Part shown: positions 22,390 to 32,965 of the stretch, piece after piece | Position numbering within the stretch: the first letter of the stretch is position 1 | Layout of the letters: each line of letters begins with the position of its first letter | Source of the DNA: Isoetes taiwanensis | Taxonomy: Eukaryota > Streptophyta > Lycopodiopsida > Isoetales > Isoetaceae | Direction: 5' to 3' | NCBI GenBank assembly: GCA_021234155.1 | Contig: JAJEKV010000086.1 | Location: forward strand, 250,001 to 314,000 | Length of the DNA: 64,000 nucleotides | Translations under genes and position numbers: made by a program | Notes under the pieces: generated by a model | What the model saw: the letters and a program-made list of their open reading frames with translations, nothing else | Told to the model about the DNA's origin: nothing | Database searches by the model: none

Positions 22390-25300
22390 TTCTCCCCTTC
22401 TAAAATTTAACCCATGTCCTCATGGGTCGTTCCAAAATAGCGGAGTATCCAATCGATCATAGAATTAAACCTTCATGGCCAACTATATAATAACGCCAAC
22501 TTATCACTATAATTATTCTTTCTTCTCTTGCTAGCTATCATGAATATAATAATTTCTTTCTACATAATCAATGAGTTGACTGGGCTTGCTTGTATTGCCT
22601 CAATCTTCTTCAAACATTAAAATCTTTATCCCAAGGAATCAAACCCATCTAGACTTCGATTTTCCCATTGGAGCACCACACTTCCTTAGTTGAATGAAAA
22701 GCATACATGCATTGTAACAAATAAAATTACAAGCTTGACACCAATATGCAAGGAATTGCTCTTCTTTTCAACATATCATTGTGAATCACATATGCTATTA
22801 AACCATATTCGTCATGAAATCCTTGACAACATCAATTAACCACTTTGTTCGTAAATAGCTCGTGCTCATGATAAATAAGCTTGGCTACTTATGCCTCCTC
22901 TGAACATCACCCAGATGCCACTAAAAAACTATTATATTCTATTCTATTCATTTATCTCACTAAATGGAATCCATTAAGGTGCTTCTTCAAAATTAACTAT
23001 GTTCCATAATCTGTAATATGCATGGAAAGCTTTACTTGAATTAGATAAGAAAATGCAGCTCAAAATAATTCCAAGAGGCAACCAACTCGTCTTATGATTC
23101 CGGCATACTCGTAGAGATATCTCACTAATAAATATTTTTCATTTATAAATAAGTTTCTTTATATATGGCATTTTAATCATACCAAAAAAAAAGAACACTT
23201 AACATGAAATGAAGATCCTTCGATGACACTGCTATGGCCTTAACAAGCACAAGCTGACTCAATACTCAAGTGCCAAATGGTTTATCGTACACAAACCCCC
23301 TCATATCTTTCCAAACTTGCCCATCTTGATAAATACCATAAACAAAGTTAAAGATGTATGTTACATAAGCTAAGTGTATTGACCATCAATGACGAATTTG
23401 GCATACACATAGTTTGGAATCAAACTCAATTGTTACTAACTATGTCTATGCTTATACATATAATGCGGGAAAACTTAAGTATAACCCAACCAAGCCTAAT
23501 GCAACTTCACCCACAGAATGAATCTACCATTTTTTTATAGAGGGTTCTATACAATAAAATACTAAGCCCACCATGGCAACATAGATGCTCAGATCGAACT
23601 CAATATGCAATCACACGAAACTTCTTAGGTGGCCAAATCCAAAAAGTGACAAGTAGAATACATAGTTAAGTCCGCCAGTCTGAGTATCTCAAGGCTATAA
23701 AACACAGATAATCAATGTAAGAGAGCCTAAAATGATTACAATCATAGTCTACAATATAGATTATCTCAAAGAAGCCTATTTGACATATCGGGAATACTTA
23801 TCAAATATCTTAAGCTATAAAAGTAATTTCTATAGACATTGCTCACTTGCTCTCTAAATCCACGCCCATTACATAGGTTAATTTCTATTCTTCAGCGCTG
23901 ACTTTTCCCAGACATCAGTCAAGCTATAAAAGCCTTTATCTTATGTGTGAAACAAAACCTCTATTCTTACACTCGAAAATTGCTGGCATGCTCTCACGTA
24001 TAATCCAATTAGCTTCTTTACTAACTCGAGCTAGAATACGTTGAACCAATCTAAACTATTCAAACCATCAAGTTTCCTTCCATCACTAGCAAGAATCCCA
24101 TGATGCCATCCCCAACAAATGCTTTCTTTCCTTGATAGATTGTGATGAAGTTAATATCCCTTCAATACATCCCTGAAATGACTCGATAAGAGAGCACAAG
24201 TATATGGGCAGTAACCCCAACTTCTTGAGCATATTGCTGTAGTACCTTCCTATCAAATTATATAATTTTAATTGTGGCAGTTTACCTTGCTGTAACATTT
24301 ACTTCCACCTCAGCTCGGGTATGTCCTTATACTTTTAGGTTCCACTGCTATGTTTGCTACGACTGCTCTCTACCATCAAGGATATGACTATTCCAATCAA
24401 CATTTGCAATATGGACAAAATCTATATCCTATTATACATCCAACATAACGAAAGTTATTTCTCAATCTATCTTGACCAAATGTTTAAGATCACTCTCTAT
24501 TTACTCAATCCTTGACCAAATCTGTGTGTTCTGAAAAGCACTTACTTTTGCCCTTGAGAAATATGAGAATCCTTCAAATCCTCCAAATCCTGCTTCAGTT
24601 ATAACCTTGGATAGAAAACATGTACAAAAGACTACTTACAAGAACATGCACAAAACTTTAATCTCCAAATAGAGTCATTGTATAGGATAATGGCATTTTC
24701 TTCTATGTCAGTTCCATAACTATCTATACAAGATTTCCAAACTAGCCATCTTGACAACCGGAACCATCAAATGCAACCCAGGCAAACTTGACCTCAGCTT
24801 ATATCTTATTTAGCTGCATTCTTGTTACCGTGAACTCAATTATAACCTCTCTCAAATTGACTCAGCAACAACAGGCGAGGATATATCAACACCTCATACT
24901 CAAAGATCCAGAAGCATCAACTCACTACTAGCAAACCACTTAATGTCTCATTAATGTAGAAATAACTCACCTGGTTTGATAAGGAAAGCTCACCTTCATA
25001 CATAATTATATTCTGCTTTAACATCCTTTCGCACCTTATCCCAAAATACATTTGCCAATAGGGTCTGCCACTCGATCACCTACCAATTGCAGAGAAAATA
25101 AGCAAATGTAAAAACCATACCTTCACATCATCCAGCCTCATTGTTCATGCTTCACATGAAGACATTTCTATTAGCGTCCTTCGTGTTTTGTACAAGATTG
25201 AACTAAGATTAGTTCCTTGATCACATGCATCCCACCAGAGTTATCTTCCACAGAAAATATATATAAAGAAGTCAATACTAGGATATCATGTCATCACATT

Positions 25301-25452
25301 TCCATACTTGACAGATCCATCGCATATCCTAGATCATCATCCCTATATGATCTGTAATATTATTATTAGCACCATCCAACAGCTAATAACCTCCGCTGAA
25401 ATCTCTAATCCACCATATCAACACCAATGATCCAACTATGCCTGATATCAAC
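22390..25452 (-). other. Interior of the LTR retrotransposon, no intact coding region
   Basis: This AT-rich interior of 3063 bp lies between the two LTRs. On minus the phrase before the 3' LTR reads like the degraded end of a pol region, ATGGGTTAAATTTTAGAAG then the purine tract. No protease, reverse transcriptase or integrase motif survived that I can see on either strand. Confidence 0.6.
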
Positions 25453-25710
25453 TGTAACGGGCCTGCCGGGTTAACCCTCCGGGTAACCCGAAATCCCATC
25501 TAACCTTGCATGAGTCAATGACAAATTGTTACCCATAAGTTGAATAATATAATTCATTGAAAAAATCTTGGTAAAGAATTGAATCTTTGTCTTCAAATCC
25601 ACAGTTAGAAGTACATATATATTTGAAACATAATTGTATAGCACTCTTGTGGCATATACAAGATAATGATATGCAGTTTAATATCCATAAGCTCCAGAAA
25701 TGATAAGGCC

Positions 25711-27115
25711 CTTGGTTCGGAAAATTCCCCGGTACTATTGTAACCTACCGTGCAAAACTAGAAAAAGTCGTGTTAACAAAGAATTAGCCAGTTTCGTCCC
25801 CGCACAAAGTTCCAACTTTTTAGGAAAAAGTATGAGCTGGAAAAAAAGAGAGGGAAATTTTACAACACGTGTTTGTGTTTACCGGATATTCCACGAATAC
25901 CTATTTTCGATTTTGTCTTTCTTTTTTTAGGTTTAGGGTTACTTAGAGAAGGTGGCAGCGTTTAGCACAGAGGAGCGACCATAGAGGAGCAGATTTGTCT
26001 GGTCGCTGCGCCATTGCATTTTTTTTGTTTCTTATGTTGCAGCAGCAGGGAGCACAACAGTACTAGGCTAAGGAGATTTAGAGGATTTGGTGCAAAAGAA
26101 ATCTGCCAGCAAGCAAGAACATGCCAGCATTCAGTGAGATCATCACCTATCACAAGTTTCTTATGCTAGTGCTGGGTAGCTTCTATTTGATATTTTTCTC
26201 TATTCCAACTCATGCAGCTCCAGCAGAGAAGCTCATCTATTCCAAGGGTATCATCTCCTCCAAGCATGCGGCACCCTGATGGCAGAGAAAAGATTTAACT
26301 CTTCTATTGTGGTGTTCTGTGTTTGCCTTGTGTCATGATCCAACAATAGTTTTCTACGACCTCATTCATATAAGGGGATACTCAGTTTTGAACGAGATTT
26401 TCACATGCTCGACAGGTTTTATCATTTAACCAACCTATTTATATGCATTAAGTTATTTGATATGTATACTATACTCGTGATTGCTTGCTTCCATTACATT
26501 CAAATCTTGTCTGAGCATTCCTATTTGTTACGCCGAGATCTCTTGTCTTTGTTATTGCTTAGATTTTTTTATTTCTTGTTTTGCTGGCCTTCTTAGTTGT
26601 TTAGTGAAAGAATAACACGGTTTTCGCTGATCTGGTGCAATTGATGCTAGTATTCTACCTGTTGAAAATTGGGCCAGCTCTTACATGCAACTATTATGAT
26701 ACTGCACTGGATATTTATAGATTGAACTCAAGATCTTGAAGATCTTGAGATTACTGTGTATTTTTGTATATTGTATATCTATTTATTCATATAAACGCAG
26801 GGACAAACTCTATTGCAATCCAGAAGCTGGAAACTGAAATTTTTGCAGATAAAAAATGGAGAGAGATCAGCATATACATGAAGATGAAGTTGATCCGGAT
26901 GACTAATCTTCATGTGAACTTGTAACCTTTTCTATCATGCATAATGTTTGTTATTGAAGCTGGTGAAATTTTACAAGCTGCACTCTTTTGTTATTCAAGA
27001 TATCCACTTGTCTTCATATCTAGAGGAAATTGTAGGCAACAATTACGTTCTAGCAGGTTCCCCTAAGAAACATAGGAAAATTTCCTTTAGTTACCAAAAA
27101 AATTCCCGAACCAAG
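25711..27115. mobile_element. hAT-like non-autonomous DNA element nested in an LTR
   Basis: The left end CTTGGTTCGGAAAATTCC and the reverse complement of the right end, CTTGGTTCGGGAATTTTT, form imperfect terminal inverted repeats. ATAAGGCC occurs at 25703-25710 and again at 27116-27123, an 8-bp target duplication. The uninterrupted LTR at about 20150 shows the empty site with one ATAAGGCC. Eight base pairs is the hAT hallmark, although the termini are not the common CAGGG type. It encodes no transposase but contains an exon-like ORF with a signal-peptide look. Confidence 0.85.
26121..26279 (+). CDS. Small signal-peptide-like ORF (52 aa) inside the nested DNA element
   Basis: The ORF starts at ATG 26121 and stops at TGA 26277-26279. 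It has a polar start (MPAFSEIITYHK), about 17 hydrophobic residues (FLMLVLGSFYLIFFSIP) and a likely cleavage region THAAPAEK, which is how plant secreted proteins begin. A GT at AAG|GTATC near codon 42 could be a splice donor, so this may be a captured first exon. I do not recognise the parent gene. Its position in the middle of a non-autonomous element argues for capture rather than a resident gene; it could also be chance. Confidence 0.35.
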   Translation: MPAFSEIITYHKFLMLVLGSFYLIFFSIPTHAAPAEKLIYSKGIISSKHAAP

Positions 27116-29535
27116 ATAAGGCCTTTCTAAAGGCATACAGAGTCCTCATAAGTAAAAATTGCACGTAGTTGTGCCCTTCAATTGCCTTGCTACATTCTGA
27201 TATCTCTGAAACTGCTTACACCATGAACACTTGGGGTTAGTCTTAAAGACTAAGTGGGGGTTTGAGGCATTTAAAAAATGATAGCATAATCAACAAGAAA
27301 CATGTACGATGTACCAATCACAAGAATAATTCTCAGACTTAGATGCCTCACTATGCTAGAAATCAGCAATGTAGTGTTAGCACATAACATGAACAATGAT
27401 AATAAGAATCAAAACATCATCAAGCCATCCAAATAAGGTATAAATGCACATGTCATAACTTACAATAGATAATCATGAGACCATGAAGAACCATGAAATA
27501 ACCATGAGATATCCATAAACATGCATGAAGGCCACCCGGGCTGATCAGGCCCTGCAGCAATACGGGCGGGGTAAGCCTCATGTGTACACACCCTCCTAGC
27601 CTGTGTCCAGCACTAGGGGACTACTTTCAAGCCATGTAGCGCGACGAAGCACCCTCGCTAGGGTGACAACGCCCGATGTCAAGAACAAGAACAACCGCGA
27701 GTCCAAGCCACTGCAAATGGACTCGGCCCTGGAGAATATGAACTCATGTATCAGCCAAGAATTTAGCATATGCCCCACATGTCAGAGTTTAAACATGTTT
27801 TTTATCATATGATCCAAGAGTCAAGAGTCATAATTCATATGCATTTCCTATGCATTTACCAGGAACAACATAGAACAATGCCAACATTTGCAATGATATC
27901 ATAGACAGATCGCATTCATGTTCTACCACATGATGTCAAATATTAATAAGTACATGCTAACATAATGCAACCTTGACACGCCACCATGGTATCCAAGCAT
28001 TTAGCATGCCTAGATATATTATACAAGAACACATAAAAGGTATAGGAAAAGCTTATTCTAGGATGTCATAATGTCCTATTGCCAAACAATCATGATATGC
28101 CTACAATTTACATCCATATAAGGTACAAGGATCACCTAGCAATTACAACACACTTCTACCGGCATGCTTCCTCAAAGTCACTCCCTCCATACGGAGTGAA
28201 CATTTTACAGAATACTCATATGCAATTCAATATGTTAGGCTGTTTTTCTTACTAATAAATTGATTACATAACTTAGCATTTTATTTGGCCAGCAATACTC
28301 CATGCCATTGCCATACTGCAAAAGCCCCCATAAGCTTCTTTAGGCCGCTTTGGCATACATTCTCTTACTATCTATCTGAAAGATTAACGTATCTCACATA
28401 ACCTCCATGGTTGTTTCTTAGCAGTGCAATTCCCTACCATAGTTTATTTTAGCATCTTAACTTCAATCTAATCACCAAAGGTATATATACATCTTTGTCT
28501 ACCTTCTAAATTAGCTTCTTGTCTCATGGAGCCAATGGCACCTTTCGTGCCCTTGTTAGAACCTCCATGCATCCCCCATAAGCTACATGATCTCAAGGTT
28601 CCAATTGAGTTCTGGCTTCTCCACGCAGAACAATCTCTACATTGCTGCTGCTAGGATCTCCTAATATACAAGGTCTGCCCTACTATCTACCATTCTAAGG
28701 ACTATTCCCAGGCTTCTTACAATAAGCTTAGCTTAGTTCTTACTTCCTCTTATATATCAATGTGGAAAAAGACATTCAATCCCATATTATCATATTCAGG
28801 GTCACCCAGATTCCTTTATACTCTTAATTAAATCATGATTCTCTTTCAACACCAAGAACAATCTAAGCAATCTAAGCTTCCTCTGGTGTAAGCGGCAAAC
28901 CACCCACCTGAGAACCACTTCAATGACGATCTTTTGAGTTCTTGTACATGTTTTCTTCTCAAAATATCCCCTCCTTTTAGCTTCTAGCTCCAGGAAGCAA
29001 GCTGCACAAAGAGATACAATGGTGCAGTCAATTCTGATACAGCTGCACTCTTTCTGCCATATTTTCCTCATACGGATGCATTTCGGCTTATCAGACCAAT
29101 CCGGAAAGCTGATTTAAGAATCTTTCCAACAAAGTAAGAATTACCTGAATTGGATCTCGGATTGCCGAGATATGATGCTCCAAATTTTGGCCAGCAAAAC
29201 TGCCCAAAATTGCTCCTTCTGCCTTCTTCCAGAAACCCTAATAGAAGCTGATGCCCTTTGGTTTTATCACATGAACTTAGTATAAACTCCTCATAGATAG
29301 TATATATTTCTCATATAATGGTCAATTGAAATATTCTCCATAAGCATCAATAATGAAATGTAAATTATATGCCTGCTAACGGGCCAAGCTCGTTACAAAA
29401 AGTCGTTAGGTTTGCTATGTGTAATCTATAATCATATGGAGCAACCTTTAGATTGGCTTCTTGTGATACACGTATTGTATCAGAGATTTGTGCGGTGAAT
29501 AAAATCATGACTCACATCCTTGAAAAAGATGGTTA

Positions 29536-30465
29536 TGCATAGTAAATGTCAGCATCGCCACTCCATTTTCAAGGACAAAAGATTTAAAGACGTAAGATAC
29601 AAAGATGGTCCTATTTGCTGATCTTTGTAAAACGCATGTCGATATAGAATTAAAACTCTTATTTGTATATTTCTTGGCACTTACATACTTACATAAATAG
29701 GCTAACTAGCACATAAAGTTTACCTATGTCTGCTTTAGTTAGGGCCCGAAGGGCCCAAAATTTTTTTTCATATAACAATCAACACACAACTACCATTAAC
29801 ATTATTAACACAAACCATTGCATTTAACACATTTAAATTAAAATCCCCCTTAAACCCCCTTTGGTTTGGGTGCATATTCACACAAGGGGTTACTCCGGGC
29901 AACGAGAGCTATTGGATGGGCATATTTACCCTTTATTCCAAGATCTGGACCGTACATAGCGATCCTCGTTTGTGGGGTATGCATGTACAAGTTTTTGTAT
30001 ACTGTATATTAAGGTTTGCAAAATACTATAAGATTTGAGAGAATGTACTTAATGGTATTAATTTTGTACATGTATTGTAAATATATTTTTGGGGCTCTCA
30101 TTTGCCCTCGTAACCCCGTGTGAATATGCACCCAAACCAAAGGGGGTTTAAGGGGGATTTTAATTTAAATGTGTTAAATGCAATGGTTTGTGTTAATAAT
30201 GTTAATGGTAGTTGTGTGTTGATTGTTATATGAAAAAAAATTTTGGGCCCTTCGGGCCCTAACTAAAGCAGACATAGGTAAACTTTATGTGCTAGTTAGC
30301 CTATTTATGTAAGTATGTAAGTGCCAAGAAATATACAAATAAGAGTTTTAATTCTATATCGACATGCGTTTTACAAAGATCAGCAAATAGGACCATCTTT
30401 GTATCTTACGTCTTTGTATCTTTTGTCCTTGAAAATGGAGTGGCGATGCTGACATTTACTATGCA
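29536..30465. repeat. Large near-perfect inverted repeat (arms of about 357 bp)
   Basis: Bases 29536-29893 reappear as reverse complement at 30110-30465, with only a few mismatches and a 216-bp spacer. Landmarks in the arms are GGGCCCGAAGGGCCC against GGGCCCTTCGGGCCC, and GTTTGGGTGCATATTCACAC against its complement. The arms contain no ORF. A single-arm relative (inner part only) occurs near 48640-48870. The transcript would form a very long hairpin. It may be two copies of a dispersed element inserted head to head, or one foldback element. Confidence 0.9.
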
Positions 30466-30887
30466 GAATTTGTCCATCAAATAGTAAGAACAAAGAACAA
30501 AGGATATGTAGAAAATGCATGGATATAAATATCTTATTTCAACATCACAATCTCATAGAGGCATTTACACCATTAAATATTGAGAACAAAGAACATGTAG
30601 CAAATGTATATGATACATAAAAACATGAACTTGGCGGCAACTGCCTAATGAATTTCAAATATCCTATTGATGCCGTGAATAATGGCATATACATTAAGCA
30701 GAGAACAAGGAGCAAAATAAGCAGCTCCTGCAAAATAAAATCATCATTCAGCAGTTGCATTTCGTCTACTCTTACTCAAGTTAAGACCAATTGGCAATGT
30801 TGTCAAGTTACTAATGTTGTCAAGTTACTGGATTCCAACTTAACAAAATATTTCTCTAAGTTCTACTTACCAAATGTACAAGCATGG

Positions 30888-31659
30888 CTAACTCTTTTCT
30901 GCCTTTTTTATGGTAATCCCACGCTTGGTAGCTTCTGCAGTAAAAACTGAAGAAGAAAACTTCATGGCACCATACTGCTGCTTTTTAGCTAGTTTTCTCG
31001 GCTTGGACTTAGAAATGGTGGTAACTAAATCTGAAGAGAAAGGTCCATAGTGAAAATATAAAAATTTGGAAAAACACTTGAGCATAAGTTGCATACATTA
31101 CCCTCTGTTGCAGACTTGTCTTCTATCACCAAAGGCTCTTTGGGACGCTTTTTTTCATCATTATCCTTGATTGTTGATTCCATTAAAATTTTTGGAGGTT
31201 CTTGGCCTGGTTGCAATGGACCTATGAACCTCCTGGAAGGTTGAGCTACATCCCTGCTCTGCTTTACCTTTTGCTTTCTGCAGAAGTAGGGTGCTCTTCC
31301 CCGGAATACACTGGATTCTATATAATCAGCAGAGTAATTTAAGAGTTATGGGTCATTAGATAGATGTGAATATATAAGAAACTACTTACAGAAGTATCCA
31401 CATTTTCGAAGATGAGTTGGGGCTGCTGCTTCTGTGGTGGCGCCAGGTAATCCGGCTCGCGGCGTTGCAAAGCATTCATACCGCGATATTCGCGTGCATA
31501 GGTAACTCCAAGCCATCCGCAAATGGTCCACATTTTCATTCCAAATACACCTGCCGCCAAAATCATGTGCATTTTTGAAGGCGGAGGAAGGCGGCCTTGC
31601 CGTCGTCGGAGAAAGCAATGCAACTCAAATTTAGAACAGCTACCCATAACCAAAACCAT
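30888..31659 (-). CDS. Three-exon gene of unknown function
   Basis: On minus the exons are 31659-31386, 31317-31102 and 31030-30888, ending at TAG. All introns are GT-AG and the phases agree throughout. The first intron offers overlapping donors in CTGTAAGTAGTT, and only the downstream GTAGTT keeps the frame open. The ATG at 31479 (MNALQRREPDYL) gives 150 aa; the upstream ATG at 31659 gives 210 aa. I prefer the shorter form because it starts the hydrophilic part. The protein is basic and low in hydrophobics, with PSRRFIGPLQPGQEPPK in the middle and a lysine-rich end (KPRKLAKKQQYG, RGITIKKAEKS), suggesting a nuclear or nucleic-acid-associated protein. I recognise no domain. A large inverted repeat lies about 420 bp downstream of its stop. 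Confidence 0.6.
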
Positions 31660-32240
31660 AGCCAGATTCGAGGATTCCGCACCAGATTCCTCATTGCAGA
31701 AGCTTATCCAACCCTCAGAAGATATTTAACAGCAGAAGCGCCTTGCATGCAATATAAGGCCATGGCAAAAACGCAGAGGGTGTGCAGATCCGATATAAAC
31801 GGCAATAAACCCAGCACCGGAGTTGGGAGTTATGGCGCGGATCACAAGCTCCGGCGAGAGGAAGGAAAGAAAGGAGCAAACGGGTCCACCTGCTGACAGG
31901 TAGGCGCTTAAACCCGCTGGAAGTCCTGTGTATTTTTTACACCGGACTCATGAACAAGGCGGCCAGATTGGACTCTGGAAATTAATGTGTATCAGTTCTG
32001 CGTGAGCCCTTGGATCTTTTTGGATTAAAAGAGGGCTTTCTTTGTAAGCCCTCTAATCTTAACCATTGAGGAGGATGAAACAAAAATTGCACAAATTGCA
32101 TGCAAAAGCTTGGTGCACTCTAGATGTACTAATTAGTATGCCTCGTGCAATACGCCCATAAAATCATATGAAAACCATGCCAAAAAGCGTATAAAATCAC
32201 AAAAAAAACCCCCTGTTATAATGCTACATATGGACTACAT

Positions 32241-32317
32241 AATTCACGGGAGCAGGGGCAGTACTGGCGGCGCCGCCTCGAAGCCCTACGGGGCGTAATG
32301 CCCTGCTCCCGTGAATT
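32241..32317. repeat. GC-rich hairpin
   Basis: AATTCACGGGAGCAGGGGCA (32241-32260) pairs with TGCCCTGCTCCCGTGAATT (32299-32317), with one unpaired base. A second, overlapping palindrome, GTGAATTAC...GTAATTCAC, follows at 32311-32332 and leads into the TIR element that starts at 32323. Confidence 0.8.
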
Positions 32318-32322
32318 ACGGG

Positions 32323-32965
32323 ACGTAATTCACACCCTGGCCCTGATTAGAACAGTAGAGGGTTTTTTTCCTTTCAATCCGGTGGTAAGAAGAAGGAAGA
32401 AGGTTTATTAGCTGCGTTTTTTCATAAATCATTGAAGGTTGAAGGAAGAAAAATCATTTAAGGGCAAAATCAGTGTAGATGGCTTGTTTCAGAGTGATTT
32501 CTGGCCAGAATAGAAGTAAGATGTTGCCTTGAGCAAGATGTTTTGGCCAGAATAGAAGCAAGATCGCCCATTGGCAGTCGAAGCAAGTCTGAAAGTCTGG
32601 AAGCAAGTCCTTGAAGCGGCGCAAATAAATCCTTGAAGCGGCCCTTGAAGCGAGCCGAACAAATCCATGCTGAGCGAGTTCTCTTGAAGCAAGCGAACAA
32701 ATCCATGCTGAACCGAACATGGCGTTTAATTCTTGCTGGGACAAAGACAGACGGAGATCGGTTACAGACCTGGTATAATGGTGGAACCACCAGGTACACC
32801 GACGCCATAGGCCATCTGCAAGTCGCCCATCTGCAGAAACGAGAAAGAATGGAAGCGGCGGAAAGGCGGAGGAAATAATGGAAGCGGCGGAAAGAGACGC
32901 GGAAGAATTGCTTGCTATAATTTTAGAGTAAAATAACAGTAATCAGGGCCAGGTGTGTATTACGT
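32323..32965. mobile_element. Small TIR element of about 640 bp
   Basis: ACGTAATTCACACCCTGGCC (32323 onward, continuing CTGATTA) pairs with the end near 32965, which reads GGCCAGGTGTGTATTACGT, with two or three mismatches over 27 bp. I find no clear target duplication, so exact ends are uncertain. The interior has repeated GAAGCAAG and AACAAATCCATGCTGA phrases, and the overlapping open frames on both strands come from these repeats. No transposase is present. Confidence 0.6.

Larger units (their letters stand above)
19903..29397 (-). mobile_element. LTR retrotransposon with 2.5-kb LTRs, minus strand, decayed
   Basis: Two long direct repeats, 19903-22389 and 25453-29397, both begin TGTAACGGGCCTGCC and end GCTCGTTACA, and AAAAG flanks the element on both sides. 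Orientation comes from the interior. On the minus strand the purine tract AGAAGGGGAGAA sits immediately before the LTR at 22389, and a degenerate primer site TTGATATCAGGCAT lies just inside the LTR at 25453. The left copy is therefore the 3' LTR and the right copy the 5' LTR. The interior is only about 3.06 kb and has no open frame above 91 codons, so the element is non-autonomous or badly decayed. The tract and LTR style fit Gypsy-like elements; no domain confirms that. Confidence 0.9.
25453..29397 (-). repeat. 5' LTR of the minus-strand retrotransposon, interrupted
   Basis: It is collinear with 19903-22389. The match stops at GATAAGGCC near 25710 and resumes at ATAAGGCCTTTC near 27116, where a 1.4-kb element was inserted. 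Without that insert and the duplicated 8 bp it is about 2.53 kb, against 2.49 kb for the other LTR. Confidence 0.9.

Noticed and set aside
32454-32878. Several overlapping ORFs of 60-112 codons
   Set aside because: They arise from GAAGC-type internal repeats of a small TIR element and are open on both strands.
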